Shown piece after piece: positions 1 to 9,576 of a stretch of 64,000 nucleotides of DNA. Numbering within the stretch: position 1 is the first letter of the stretch; each line of letters begins with the position of its first letter. Both the position numbers and the translations under genes were made by a program. The DNA lies in NCBI RefSeq assembly GCF_024699945.1, contig NZ_JAJOMY010000001.1:2666001-2730000 (forward strand), in the 5' to 3' direction. The notes below the pieces were generated by a model that did not search any database, had not been told where the DNA came from, and was given only the letters and a program-made list of their open reading frames with translations. Source of the DNA: Phenylobacterium sp. J426 (GTDB taxonomy: Bacteria; Pseudomonadota; Alphaproteobacteria; Caulobacterales; Caulobacteraceae).

Positions 1-1
1 G

Positions 2-757
2 ATTCCGGTCTCGCTGGTCTACAGGAAGGGCTTCAAGCGCGACGGGACGGCGGCTTTGTTCCAGTACGCCTACGGCAGCTATGGGATCTCCAGCGATCCG
101 GCGTTCAACCTGCCGGCGGTGAGCCTGCTGGATCGCGGTGTGGTCTACGCCATCGCTCACATCCGCGGCGGCCAGGACATGGGGCGGCAGTGGTACGACG
201 ACGGCAAGCTGCTCAAGAAGATCAACACCTTCACGGACTTCATCGACGTCACGCGCTACCTGGTTGCCGAGAAGTACGCCGCCAAGGACCGGGTGGGCGC
301 GATGGGCGGCTCCGCTGGCGGCCTCCTGATGGGCGCGGTCAGCAATATGGCGCCACAGGACTACCGCGTGATCGTCACCCAGGTGCCGTTCGTCGACGTG
401 GTCACCACCATGCTGGACGAGACGATCCCGCTCACCACGAACGAGTTCGACGAGTGGGGCAATCCCAAGGACCCGACCTACTACCGCTACATGCTGAGCT
501 ACTCGCCGTACGACAACCTGAAGGCCCAGCCCTATCCGGCGATGTTCGTGGGCACCGGCCTCTGGGATAGCCAGGTGCAGTACTACGAGCCCGCCAAGTA
601 CGTGGCGCGCCTGCGGGACAAGAAGACCGACGACAATCCGCTGGTCTTCCGCGTCAACATGGAAGCCGGCCATGGCGGCAAGTCCGGCCGCTTCCGCCGC
701 TACGAGGAGGCGGCGGAGTACTACGCGTTCGTGCTGGATCAACTGGGGGCGAAGTGA
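2..757 (+). CDS. Oligopeptidase B-like S9 serine peptidase (3' part only)
   Basis: This is the C-terminal catalytic part of a prolyl-oligopeptidase-family (S9A) enzyme. The frame is open from base 2, so the gene begins before the window. The alpha/beta-hydrolase core is clear: an HIRGG segment, the nucleophile motif GGSAGG, an Asp in GLWDSQ and a His in EAGHGG, which form the expected Ser-Asp-His order. The family cleaves peptides after basic residues. The spacing and the GGSAGGLL motif fit oligopeptidase B better than prolyl endopeptidase. The next gene starts inside its stop codon (GTGA), so the two are probably co-transcribed. The N-terminal propeller and any signal peptide cannot be seen. 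Confidence 0.9.
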   Translation: MPVSLVYRKGFKRDGTAALFQYAYGSYGISSDPAFNLPAVSLLDRGVVYAIAHIRGGQDMGRQWYDDGKLLKKINTFTDFIDVTRYLVAEKYAAKDRVGAMGGSAGGLLMGAVSNMAPQDYRVIVTQVPFVDVVTTMLDETIPLTTNEFDEWGNPKDPTYYRYMLSYSPYDNLKAQPYPAMFVGTGLWDSQVQYYEPAKYVARLRDKKTDDNPLVFRVNMEAGHGGKSGRFRRYEEAAEYYAFVLDQLGAK

Positions 758-1455
758 CCGCCCCGGCGCTCCGTCAGTTCGGTCCCGAGATCTGGCTGGC
801 CGACGGAGCGCAGGTCGAGGTCGTCGGCTTCCACTATCCGACCCGGATGGCGGTGATCCGGCTGGCGGCCGGCGGCCTGCTGGTGTGGTCGCCGGTGGCG
901 CTCTCAGACGGGCTCCGCAACGAACTCGCCGCGCTCGGCGAGGTGCGCCACCTGATCGCGCCGAACACGCTGCACGACAGGTGGCTCGCGGACTGGCAAG
1001 CGGCCTTCCCCAGCGCGACGCTGCATGCCGCCCCTGGGCTTGAGCGCCGGCGCCCCGATCTGCGGATCGACGCCGCCCTGGCCGACCTGCCGCCGCCCGC
1101 CTGGGCGGCCGAAATCGATCAGGTCGTGGTGCCGGGCAACCGGATCACGACGGAGGTGGTCTTCTTCCACCGGCCGAGCGGGACGGTGCTTTTCACCGAC
1201 CTGCTGCAGCAGTTTCCCCGGCGCTGGTTCCGCGGATGGCGAGCCCTCGTCGCGCGGCTCGACCTCATGACCGGCGACGAGCCGGCCGTGCCGCGCAAGT
1301 TCAGGATGGCGTTCGTCGATCGGCCCGCCGCGCGGGCGGCGGTGCGGCGCATCCTGGAGTGGCCCTCGAGCAAGCTCCTCGTGGCGCATGGCGCGCCGGT
1401 GGTACATGACGTTGGCGCCGTCGTCGCGCGCGCCTTCAGGTGGCTCGCGGTCTGA
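754..1455 (+). CDS. DUF4336-type protein
   Basis: A 233-residue protein starting at GTG 754, which overlaps the preceding stop by four bases. The pattern fits the DUF4336 family: an N-terminal beta-rich segment with [10 protein letters not shown], a central NTLHDRWL segment and a late LLVAHGAPV segment. This family is distantly reminiscent of metallo-beta-lactamase folds, but its function is not established. No signal peptide or membrane segment is visible. Its 3' end overlaps sfsA on the other strand by about 20 bases. The overlap with the peptidase suggests translational coupling. Confidence 0.7.
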   Translation: MTAPALRQFGPEIWLADGAQVEVVGFHYPTRMAVIRLAAGGLLVWSPVALSDGLRNELAALGEVRHLIAPNTLHDRWLADWQAAFPSATLHAAPGLERRRPDLRIDAALADLPPPAWAAEIDQVVVPGNRITTEVVFFHRPSGTVLFTDLLQQFPRRWFRGWRALVARLDLMTGDEPAVPRKFRMAFVDRPAARAAVRRILEWPSSKLLVAHGAPVVHDVGAVVARAFRWLAV

Positions 1456-2155
1456 GGTCGCGCCACGGCAGCCTACCGGCCAGCGTCACCCGGCTTTCAT
1501 CGATCTCGCAGCCGTAGACGAGCACCTCGACGCCTTGGGCGGCGACCTCCTGCAGGGCGGCGTGGAACTTCGGGTCGCAGTCGGCGGCGGTGGCGAAGCG
1601 GTCGCAGTCGGTGCGCTGAACGACGAAGAGCACGACGGCGCGGTCGCCCTGCTGGGCCATTTCGGCCAGCTCTCGCAGGTGCTTGGTCGAGCGGGCGGCG
1701 ACGCAGTCGGGGAACTCGGCCAGACCGGGCTCGCGCATCAGGTGGACGTTCTTGATCTCCAGCCAGCAGGGCGGGCGCTCTGGATGCTCCAGCAGGAAGT
1801 CGACGCGGCTGTTCTCGCCGTACTTCACCTCGCGGCGGTGCGTGGCGTAGCCGGAGACCTCCGGGATGGCGTCGGCCGCCAGCGCCTCGGCCACCAGCCG
1901 GTTCGGATGCAGGGTGTTGATGCCCACCACGCCGCCGTCGGCTTCCACCAGCTCGAGCGTGTGCGCCAGCTTGCGCTTCGGGTCGTCGGATCTCGACAGC
2001 CAGCAGGTGAGGCCTGGCGCGTTCAGGCCCAGCATCTTGCCCGGGTTCGGGCAGTGGGCGGTGAGCGCCGTGCCGTCGTCCAGCACCACGTCGGCGAAGA
2101 AGCGCTTGTAGCGCTGCACCAGGCGGCCGCGGACGAGCGGTTGCGGGAAGTCCAT
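1436..2155 (-). CDS. sfsA: SfsA family (sugar fermentation stimulation protein homologue)
   Basis: A 239-residue protein whose start was placed at the ATG of [19 protein letters not shown], the usual SfsA N-terminus. Other family segments are [30 protein letters not shown] and [16 protein letters not shown]. The DFLL...EIKNV part resembles a nuclease-type core, and the E. coli protein was described as a DNA-binding regulator of maltose metabolism, so the real role is unclear. It is divergent from the CinA-like gene at 2216, with 60 bases between the two starts. The frame stays open upstream of the chosen start, but that extension is antisense to the CinA-like gene and not family-like. Confidence 0.9.
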   Translation of the reverse strand: MDFPQPLVRGRLVQRYKRFFADVVLDDGTALTAHCPNPGKMLGLNAPGLTCWLSRSDDPKRKLAHTLELVEADGGVVGINTLHPNRLVAEALAADAIPEVSGYATHRREVKYGENSRVDFLLEHPERPPCWLEIKNVHLMREPGLAEFPDCVAARSTKHLRELAEMAQQGDRAVVLFVVQRTDCDRFATAADCDPKFHAALQEVAAQGVEVLVYGCEIDESRVTLAGRLPWRDLRPRAT

Positions 2156-2215
2156 GGAAGGCTTTAGTCCGGTTCTCTGACGATGCGGGCAGGCATGTAG
2201 GACGAGGCGCGGCGG

Positions 2216-2980
2216 ATGGCGAGCGACAGCGAGGAACAGGTCAGGGCCGCGGTGCTGATCATCGGCGACGAGATCCTCTCGGGCCGGACCCAGGACACCA
2301 ACCTCCGCGACATCGCCCGGTACCTGGGCGTCCTGGGCGTTGACGTCGCCGAGGTGCGGGTCGTGCCCGACGTGCTGGAAGAGATCGTCGAAGCGCTGAA
2401 CGCCCTGCGCCGCCGCTATGACTATGTGCTCACGACCGGCGGTATCGGCCCGACCCACGACGACATTACCGCAGACGCGGTGGCGGCGGCCTTCGGCGTC
2501 GAACTCTTCGAGCACCCCGAGATCATCGCCATGATGGAGGCCCGGTTCGGCGACCAGCTCAATGCGGCGCGACGGCGGATGGCGCGGGTGCCCGTGGGCG
2601 GGGACCTGGTGAAGAACCCGGTGCAGGGACCACCCGGCTTCACCATCGGCAACGTCTTCGTGCTGGCCGGCGTGCCGCAGATCATGCGCGGCATGCTGGA
2701 GGACGTCGGGCCGCGGCTGCGCGGCGGACGTCCGGTGGTGTCGCGCACCGTGCGGGTCGAAGGCTCCGGCGAGGGAGCCCTGGCGGCGCCGCTGGAGATC
2801 GTGGCCAAGGCGCACCCCAACATGTCGCTGGGCAGCTATCCGTTCTTCACGCCCGAGGGCTACGGTTCCAACCTGGTCCTGCGGGGGCGGGACCCGGCGG
2901 AGGTCGAGGCGGTGGTCGGCGAGCTTATCGCGACGCTTGAGGCCTCGGGGATCGCCGGAGCCCGAGAGGTGGAGGCCTAG
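2216..2980 (+). CDS. CinA N-terminal-type molybdopterin-binding domain protein
   Basis: A 254-residue protein carrying one MoaB/Mog-like domain. The signature is [18 protein letters not shown], preceded by [15 protein letters not shown] near the N-terminus. It corresponds to the N-terminal half of CinA (competence/damage-inducible protein A) and lacks the C-terminal deamidase domain that full CinA has. Stand-alone proteins of this kind are common in alphaproteobacteria and often annotated as competence/damage-inducible protein A. The molybdopterin link is by fold only. GAGG sits upstream of the ATG. Confidence 0.85.
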   Translation: MASDSEEQVRAAVLIIGDEILSGRTQDTNLRDIARYLGVLGVDVAEVRVVPDVLEEIVEALNALRRRYDYVLTTGGIGPTHDDITADAVAAAFGVELFEHPEIIAMMEARFGDQLNAARRRMARVPVGGDLVKNPVQGPPGFTIGNVFVLAGVPQIMRGMLEDVGPRLRGGRPVVSRTVRVEGSGEGALAAPLEIVAKAHPNMSLGSYPFFTPEGYGSNLVLRGRDPAEVEAVVGELIATLEASGIAGAREVEA

Positions 2981-3068
2981 AGGTCCGCCCTGCGACGACA
3001 GGTTGATTTGTTGCGCAACCTCCGTTCGACTATCGTGAAATCAGAGTTCCTGTTGTGGGGAAGGTGAG

Positions 3069-3299
3069 ATGATCGTTTCGATGCTGGCCGCGAGCCTGCT
3101 GCTGGTCCAGGGCGCGCCCGCCGCGGCGAATACCGACACCGCCGAAAAGGATCCGGTGATCTGCAAGAACGAGGCGGCGGCGGGTTCGCGCCTGCCGAAG
3201 AAGGTGTGCGCCACCAAGAGCGAGTGGGAACGCCGCAAGCAGGAAGACCGCGACAATCTGGAAAAGAGCCAGCGCAACCGGCCGATGCTGGGGCAGTAG
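3069..3299 (+). CDS. Small secreted protein, unknown function
   Basis: A 76-residue protein preceded by a good ribosome binding site (GGGGAAGGTGAG). The first ~20 residues form a signal peptide-like segment (MIVSMLAASLLLVQGAPAAA). The mature part has two Cys in VICKNEAAAGSR and KKVCATKSEWER, then a charged tail. This pattern of paired Cys with a TKSEWE ending recurs in short secreted proteins of Caulobacterales and sphingomonads, as I recall them. No function is known to me. A clear terminator follows 28 bases after the stop, so it looks monocistronic. Confidence 0.75.
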   Translation: MIVSMLAASLLLVQGAPAAANTDTAEKDPVICKNEAAAGSRLPKKVCATKSEWERRKQEDRDNLEKSQRNRPMLGQ

Positions 3300-3327
3300 C
3301 GCCCGATCCGGCGCGACCTGTGATTGC

Positions 3328-3351
3328 GAGGGGCCATGAAGGCCCCTCTTT
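3328..3351 (+). terminator. Rho-independent terminator after the small secreted gene
   Basis: GAGGGGCC (3328-3335) pairs perfectly with GGCCCCTC (3341-3348) around a five-base loop, followed by TTT. It lies 28 bases after the stop of the upstream gene. The U-tract is short, but the stem is strong. Confidence 0.75.
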
Positions 3352-3376
3352 GCGCTGTGGATAACTTGTGCGCAAA
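3349..3376. promoter_or_regulatory. Inverted repeat enclosing a consensus DnaA box, upstream of parA
   Basis: TTTGCGC (3349-3355) and GCGCAAA (3370-3376) are a perfect 7-base inverted repeat. The 14-base centre contains TGTGGATAA (3356-3364), the exact reverse complement of the classical DnaA box TTATCCACA. The site is about 90 bases before the ParA-family gene. A single box is not an origin. It could be a DnaA-responsive promoter site, a second hairpin behind the terminator, or chance. Confidence 0.4.
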
Positions 3377-3463
3377 TGGCCGTGCTTGAGGGCGACGGCC
3401 GAGTAGATCGCCCCTGGCCGGACGGGCGCCCGCGGCGTCCCTGGGGTGGAATGGGGCGGCCCA

Positions 3464-4174
3464 GTGAAGACCCTCGCCGTGATGTCCCGCAAGGGCGGCG
3501 CCGGAAAGACGACGCTTGCCGTCAACCTGACGCTGGCCGCGCGCGCCATGGGCGTGAAAGCGGTGCTCGCCGACGCCGATCCGATGCGCAGCGCCTGCGA
3601 AGTGCTCAAGGGGCGTGAGGAGGCGGCCTCGGTGCTGTTCGAGACCAGCGCCGCGAAGCTGTTCGCCCTGACCCAGGCCTGCGCGCGGGCCGGCGTCGAG
3701 CTGCTGATCATCGACACCCCGGCGGCGCCGGAGGCCGACGTCGCCGAGGCGGTGAAGGTGGCGGACCTGTGCCTCGCGGTGGCGCGGCCGACGTACCTGG
3801 ACCTCGCGGCCGCCGTGCTTTCGGTGGCGGTGATCCAGCGCCTCGGTCGCGAGGGGCTGATCGTGCTCAACCAGTGCGCCCCGGCGCGGAATGGCGTCGA
3901 GCCCCCCGGCGTGCTGAAGGCCTTCGAGGCCCTGCGGTTCGCCAGCCTGCCGGTGGCTCCCACGGCGCTCCGGGCGCGGGTGATCTACCAGACCGCGTTC
4001 GCCCAGGCCCGCTCGGTGCTGGAGATGGATCCCGACGGCGCGGCGGCGGCGGAGGTGCGGGAGTTGTTCGCCCATGTCTGGCGCCAGCTGAACGGCGAAG
4101 GCCGGGCTCCGATGCGAACGGCCAACGACGACCTTCGCCGAGCGGCCGGCTTGAAGCTGCTCCCGATCGGCTGA
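3464..4174 (+). CDS. Orphan ParA/MinD-family ATPase
   Basis: A P-loop ATPase with the deviant Walker A motif KGGAGKTT at residues 10-17, including the signature Lys10. An ADADPMRSA segment follows, then LLIIDTPAAPE as Walker B. This places it in the ParA/MinD/Soj superfamily, whose members dimerise on ATP and position DNA, plasmids or protein complexes. I chose GTG 3464, giving MKTLAVMSRKGG, because it matches the family N-terminus. GTG 3446 would add six residues. No parB-like gene lies beside it, so its cargo is unknown. The protein is about 236 residues. Confidence 0.8.
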   Translation: MKTLAVMSRKGGAGKTTLAVNLTLAARAMGVKAVLADADPMRSACEVLKGREEAASVLFETSAAKLFALTQACARAGVELLIIDTPAAPEADVAEAVKVADLCLAVARPTYLDLAAAVLSVAVIQRLGREGLIVLNQCAPARNGVEPPGVLKAFEALRFASLPVAPTALRARVIYQTAFAQARSVLEMDPDGAAAAEVRELFAHVWRQLNGEGRAPMRTANDDLRRAAGLKLLPIG

Positions 4175-4338
4175 CGCCGGCGGCCCGCGACGCGTTCTCT
4201 GAACGCCGGAAGATAAATTTCCGCCACGGAAGCGCCGGGGTCTGGACACAAAGGGTTCGGGCGCCCAGCTAAGCCACAACGAGCGCTGCCGCTGACGGGC
4301 GGGCGCCGAAAACAATCCTGCTTGGTGTTGAGGTTCGT

Positions 4339-5553
4339 ATGTCGGGGACGGTCCGCACGGCCGTTGTGGCCTTGGTGTCTCTGGTGCTCGCAAGCTGCGG
4401 GCCCAAACAGGCGGAGCCGATCCAGGGTCCGCCGCCGGTGTCGGTCTCGGCGCCCCTCCAGCGGCAGGTCGTGGATTGGGACGAGTTCGTCGGCCGGTTC
4501 GAGGCGATGCAGGAGGTGGACGTCCGCCCGCGGGTCTCGGGCTACGTCCGCTCGATCCACTTCCGCGACGGCGATCTCGTGAAGCAGGGCCAATTGCTCT
4601 ACGTCATCGATCCGCGTCCCTACGAGGCCGAGCTGGCGCAGGCCCGCGCCCAGACCCGTCAGGCCGAGGCGCAGGCGGCCCGCGCGAAGCTGGAGCTGGA
4701 CCGGGCGCAGAAGCTGCTGGAGACGGGCTTCGTCTCGAAGTCGTCCTATGACGCGCGACTGGCCGAGAGCCGCGCCGCCGAGGCGGCCGTGGCCTCCGCC
4801 CGCGCGACCGAGCAGGCGCGCGCCCTGGACGTGCAGTTCACCCGCGTGACCGCGCCGATCGCCGGACGGGTCTCCGACCGCAGGGTGGACGTCGGCAACC
4901 TGGTGAGCGCCGCCGGCGCGGAGCCCAGCCTGCTGACCACCGTGGTCTCGCTGGACCCGATCCACTTCACCTTCTCGGGTTCGGAAGGCGTCTACCTGAA
5001 GTACCAGCGGCAGAACCGGGAGGGTACGCGGATCAGCTCGCGCATCGCCTCGAACCCGGTCGAGATCCAGCTGCAGGACGAGACCAGCTATGCCTGGCGC
5101 GGCCAGATGGACTTCGTCGACAATGCGCTGGACACCGGCTCGGGCACGATCCGCGGGCGGGCGGTGGTGCGCAATCCGGACCTGTTCCTGACGCCCGGCA
5201 TGTACGGCCGCATGCGCCTGCTGGGCTCGGGGGCCTACAACGCCATGCTGGTGCCGGACGCCGCCGTCATGGCCGATCAGTCGGACAAGATCGTGCTGGT
5301 GGTGGGCGCCGGCAACGCGGTCCAGCCCCGCAAGGTCGAGCTCGGCCCCATCGTCGACGGCCTGCGCGTGATCCGCGCTGGGCTCACATCCGCCGACCGG
5401 GTGATCATCGAGGGCCAGCACCGCGTGCGCCCGGGCGACAAGGTCGTGCCGCAGCCCGGCCGGATCGTCGCCAGCGCGCCGACCGCGCCGAAGCCGCCCG
5501 GGGTGCTGACCCAGCCCGCGGCCCAGGCGACCGCCGCCGACGGCGCGGAGTAA
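4339..5553 (+). CDS. RND efflux periplasmic adaptor (membrane fusion protein)
   Basis: A 404-residue AcrA/MexA-type adaptor. It has a lipoprotein signal with lipobox LASC, so the mature N-terminus should be a lipidated Cys in the inner membrane. A lipoyl half-motif follows (VRPRVSGYVRSIHFRDGDLVK), then an alpha-helical hairpin rich in Ala/Arg/Glu (about residues 95-165) and the second lipoyl half (VTAPIAGRVSDRRVDVGNLV). The C-terminal beta domains end in a Pro-rich tail. It bridges the inner-membrane pump encoded immediately downstream (4-base gap) to an outer-membrane channel. No TolC-like gene is present here. Confidence 0.93.
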   Translation: MSGTVRTAVVALVSLVLASCGPKQAEPIQGPPPVSVSAPLQRQVVDWDEFVGRFEAMQEVDVRPRVSGYVRSIHFRDGDLVKQGQLLYVIDPRPYEAELAQARAQTRQAEAQAARAKLELDRAQKLLETGFVSKSSYDARLAESRAAEAAVASARATEQARALDVQFTRVTAPIAGRVSDRRVDVGNLVSAAGAEPSLLTTVVSLDPIHFTFSGSEGVYLKYQRQNREGTRISSRIASNPVEIQLQDETSYAWRGQMDFVDNALDTGSGTIRGRAVVRNPDLFLTPGMYGRMRLLGSGAYNAMLVPDAAVMADQSDKIVLVVGAGNAVQPRKVELGPIVDGLRVIRAGLTSADRVIIEGQHRVRPGDKVVPQPGRIVASAPTAPKPPGVLTQPAAQATAADGAE

Positions 5554-5557
5554 GGGC

Positions 5558-8500
5558 ATGCGGTTCTCCCGCTTCTTCATAGACCGGCCGATCTTCGCGG
5601 CCGTCATCTCGGTGATCATCGTGCTGGTGGGCCTGTTCGCCTACCCGACGCTGCCGATCGCCCAATATCCCGAGATCGCCCCGCCCACGATCACCGTGAA
5701 CGCGGTCTATCCCGGCGCCTCGGCCGAGGTCATCGCCGACACGGTGGCCACGCCGCTGGAGCAGGAGATCAACGGCGTCGAGGACATGCTCTACATGTCC
5801 TCCTCGTCGACCTCGGACGGGCGGCTGACCGTCACCATCACCTTCAAGCTGGGGACGGACCTGAACGCCGCCCAGGTGCTGGTGCAGAACCGGGTGGCCT
5901 CGGCCGAGGCCCGGCTGCCGGAGGAGGTGCGCCGCCTGGGCGTCGTAACGCGCAAGGCCGCGCCCGACCTCTTGATGGTCATCCACCTGTTCTCGCCGGA
6001 CGGCTCGCGCAGCCCCGAGTACATCTCCAACTATGCGACCCTGCAGCTGCGCAACCAGCTCGCCCGGCTGGAAGGCGTGGGCGACGCGCAGATCTTCGGC
6101 GCGCGCGACTATGCGATGCGGGTCTGGATCGACCCGGACAAGGCGGCCGCCCACAACCTGACCGGCGGCGAGATCGTCCAGGCGCTGCGGTCGCAGAACG
6201 TCCAGGTGGCGGCCGGGACGGTCGGCGCGCCGCCGTTCTCGGAGAACGGCGCAGCGTTCGAGCTGAACGTGTCCACACAAGGCCGCCTGATCGATCCGGC
6301 GCAGTTCGAAAACGTGATCATCAGCGCCAACGGCGGCCAGGTGGTGCGCGTGCGCGACGTGGCGCGGGTGGAGCTGGGCGCCCAGGACTACAACATCAAC
6401 GCCTATCTCGACCGCGGCCAGAAGGCGGTTGTCATCGGGATCGCCCAGCGGCCGGGCTCCAACGCGCTGGCTACCGCCGAGGCGGTGAAGGCGACCATGG
6501 AGAAGGCCAGCGAGGGCTTCCCGCCGGGCCTCCAGTACACGATCATCTACAACCCCACGGAATACGTCGCCGAGAACATCAAGGAGGTCCGCAAGACCCT
6601 CATCGAGGCGGTGATCCTGGTGGTCCTCGTGGTCATCGTCTTCCTGCAGACCTGGCGAGCGGCGGTGATCCCGGTGATCGCGATCCCGGTGTCGCTGGTC
6701 GGCGCATTTTCGGTGATGGCCGGCTTCGGAGCCTCGCTGAACAGCCTCTCGCTGTTCGGCCTGGTGCTGGCCATCGGCATCGTCGTCGACGACGCCATCG
6801 TCGTGGTCGAGAACGTCGAGCGGAACCTCGCGGCCGGCATGAGCCCGAAGGAGGCCGCCTACAAGACCATGGAGGAGGTCGGCGGGGCGCTGATCGCCAT
6901 CGCCCTCGTCCTGGTGGCGGTATTCGTGCCGACCGCCTTCATCACCGGCATCTCGGGCCAGTTCTACAAGCAGTTCGCACTGACCATCGCCAGCGCCACG
7001 GTGATCTCCTGCATCGTCTCGCTGACGCTGTCGCCGGCCATGGCGGCGCTGCTGCTGCGGCCGCACGACCACCACGCCCCGGAGCCGACCGGCTGGCGCA
7101 AGCCTTTCGTCCGCTTCGGAAAGTGGTTCAATCACACCTTCGACGTGCTCAGCGCGCGCTACGGCAAGCTGACCGCCCACACGGTGCGTCGCGTGGCGCT
7201 GATGCTGATCGTCTATGGCCTGCTTCTGCTGCTCACGGTCTGGCGGTTCGCCGCCACGCCGACGGGCTTCATCCCGGCGCAGGACCAGGGCTACTTCATC
7301 GCTGTGGTGCAGCTGCCGCCCGGCTCGTCGCTGTCCCGCACCGACGCCATCGTGCGGCGGGTGACGAACGAGGCGCTGGACACCAAGGGCGTCATCCACG
7401 CCGCGGCCTTCACGGGCCTCGACGGCGCGACGTTCACCAACGCGCCCAACGCCGGCACCATCTTCCTGACGCTGACCGACTTCCACGAGCGCGGGAGGCA
7501 GGGGATCGACGACGCCAAGGTGCTGGACGAGCTGCGGGCGAAGCTGGGGTCGATCCCGGGCGCGAACGTGCTGGTCATCCAGCCGCCGCCCGTCCAGGGC
7601 ATCGGCACCGGCGGCGGCTGGAAACTGATCGTCCAGGATCGCGCGGGCATGGGCTATCGCGCGCTCGAGCAGGCCACCGTCGACCTGATGATGCAGGGCA
7701 ACCAGAAGCCCGAGCTGACGAGCGTCTTCACCCTGTTCAACACCTCGACGCCCCGGCTCTGGGCCGAGATCGACCGCGACAAGGCGGAGCTGGCCGGCGT
7801 ACCCCCGAGCGGGTGTTCGACACGCTGTCGACCTACCTGGGTTCGGCGTTCGTCAACGACTTCAACTATCTCGGCCGGACCTATCGCGTGACCGCCCAGG
7901 CTGATGCGCCGTTCCGCGACGAGGCCTCGGACATCATGCGGCTGCAGACGCGGTCGGACAGCGGGGCCATGGTGCCGCTGGGCGCCCTCGCCACCGTCCG
8001 GGACGACTCCGGCCCCTATCGCGTGGTCCGCTACAACCTCTATCCGGCCGCCGAGCTGCAGGGCGACACCAAGCCCGGCGCCTCGTCCGGACAGGCGCTG
8101 GCGGCCGTCGAGAAGATGGCCGAGGAGCGACTGCCGGAAGGCTTCGGCACCGAATGGACCGAACTCGCCTACGCGCAGAAGGAGGCCGGGAACACCGGGC
8201 CGATCGCGTTCGGCCTGGCGGTGGTGTTCGTCTTCCTGCTGCTGGCGGCGCAGTACGAGAGCGTGACCCTGCCGCTGGCGATCATCCTGATCGTGCCGAT
8301 GTGCCTCTTGGCGGCGATCCTCGGCGTGAACCTCAGGGGCCAGGACAACAACATCCTGACCCAGATCGGATTGGTGGTGCTGATCGGCTTGGCCGCCAAG
8401 AACGCCATCCTGATCGTCGAGTTCGCCAAGCAGGCCGAGGACCGCGGGCTCGACCGCTGGAGCGCGGCCGTCGAGGCGGCGCGAACGCGCCTGCGGCCCA

Positions 8501-8730
8501 TCCTGATGACCTCCTTCGCCTTCATCCTGGGCGTGCTGCCGCTGGTGATCGCCACGGGGCCCGGGGCGGAAATGCGTCAGGCCCTGGGGACGGCGGTGTT
8601 CTTCGGCATGGCGGGGGTCACCGCCTTCGGCCTGCTGTTCACCCCGGCCTTCTACGTGCTGTGCCGCGGGCTGTCGGAGCGGCTGATGCGCCGGCGCGGA
8701 CACCAGGCGGTCGAGGCGCCCGCGGAGTAG
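5558..8730 (+). CDS. RND efflux pump permease, HAE1/AcrB type (frame broken near 7802)
   Basis: Reads as a ~1057-residue AcrB/MexB-like proton-driven drug pump. It begins FSRFFIDRPIFAAVISV and has the GIVVDDAIVVVENVERN segment of TM4, with the paired Asp needed for proton transport. The C-terminal half repeats the fold and ends in a Thr-rich TM segment (LRPILMTSFAFILGVLPLVI). The frame shifts at a C5 run (7802-7806). One more C restores GVPPERVFDTLSTYLGSAFV. This is the only apparent deletion among the window's frameshifts. With the adaptor it should form a tripartite pump. If the deletion were real, the product would stop at 7891 (777 residues) and be inactive. Confidence 0.9.
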
Positions 8731-8796
8731 GGCCGCTTGACCTCCCCTGGGTCGCCCGCGCAAGTGACGCGCAAACATCCAAGGGGAGAGACGAGC

Positions 8797-9576
8797 ATGG
8801 CGTTCAAACCGTTCGACCTGACCGGCAAGGTGGCGCTGGTCACCGGCGGCAACGGCGGCATCGGCTTAGGCATGGCCGAGGGCCTGGCCGCGGCCGGGGC
8901 CAAGGTCGCCATCTGGGGCCAGAACCCGGAGAAGAACGCCAAGGCCGAAGCCACGCTGAAGGCCTACGGCGGCGAGGTGCTGGTGCAGCAGGTGGACGTG
9001 GCCGACGAGGCCGCCATCGTCGCCGGCGTCGCCGAGGTGCTGAAGACCTTCGGCCGGCTGGACTTCGTGTGCGCCAACGCCGGCATCGGCGGCGGCGCGC
9101 CGTTCGAGGAGATGACCACCGAGAAGTGGCGCCGGGTCACGACGGTGAACCTGGATGCGGTCTTCTGGACCTTCCGCGAGGCGGCCAAGCACATGGTCGA
9201 GCGCGCGAAGGCGGGCGACCCCGGCGGGTCGCTGGTGGTGACCTCGTCGACCTCTGCGATCCACGGCGCGCCCCGCAACCAGGCCTACGCCTCGACCAAG
9301 GGCGCCGTGCTGTCGATGGTCCGGGGCCTGGCTGTCGAATACGCCCGCTACGGCATCCGGGCGAATTCGATCCTGCCCGGCTGGATCGCCACCGACATGA
9401 CCCAGGGCCTGCAGGCCAACGACAAGTTCAACGACAAGGCCATCGGCCGCGTGCCGATGCGGCGCTGGGGCGAAGGCGCGGACTTCTCGGGCATCGCGGT
9501 CTACCTGGCGTCCGACGCCTCGAAGTTCCACACCGGCGACAGCTTCGTCATCGACGGCGGCTATACGATCTTCTGA
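8797..9576 (+). CDS. Short-chain dehydrogenase/reductase
   Basis: A 259-residue classical SDR. It has the cofactor motif TGGNGGIGLG near the N-terminus, CANAG in the middle and the catalytic Ser (VVTSSTSA) followed by YASTK. The C-terminus ends in IDGGYTIF, typical of SDRs that sit in fatty-acid or steroid-type pathways. I chose ATG 8797 because AAGGGGAGAG lies just upstream. The next gene, a crotonase, starts within its stop codon (TGATG). The pair probably acts on the same acyl-CoA or ketone substrate, though the substrate cannot be read from sequence. Confidence 0.92.
   Translation: MAFKPFDLTGKVALVTGGNGGIGLGMAEGLAAAGAKVAIWGQNPEKNAKAEATLKAYGGEVLVQQVDVADEAAIVAGVAEVLKTFGRLDFVCANAGIGGGAPFEEMTTEKWRRVTTVNLDAVFWTFREAAKHMVERAKAGDPGGSLVVTSSTSAIHGAPRNQAYASTKGAVLSMVRGLAVEYARYGIRANSILPGWIATDMTQGLQANDKFNDKAIGRVPMRRWGEGADFSGIAVYLASDASKFHTGDSFVIDGGYTIF

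Noticed and set aside
3349..3376. Possible replication origin at the DnaA box
   Set aside because: Only one box, no AT-rich unwinding element, no dnaA, dnaN or hemE neighbours.
5405..7486. A 693-codon open frame on the minus strand across the RND genes
   Set aside because: It is the antisense of a strongly supported pump and adaptor pair, with Arg/His/Gln-rich low-complexity translation. Long antisense frames are expected in high-GC DNA with few stop codons.
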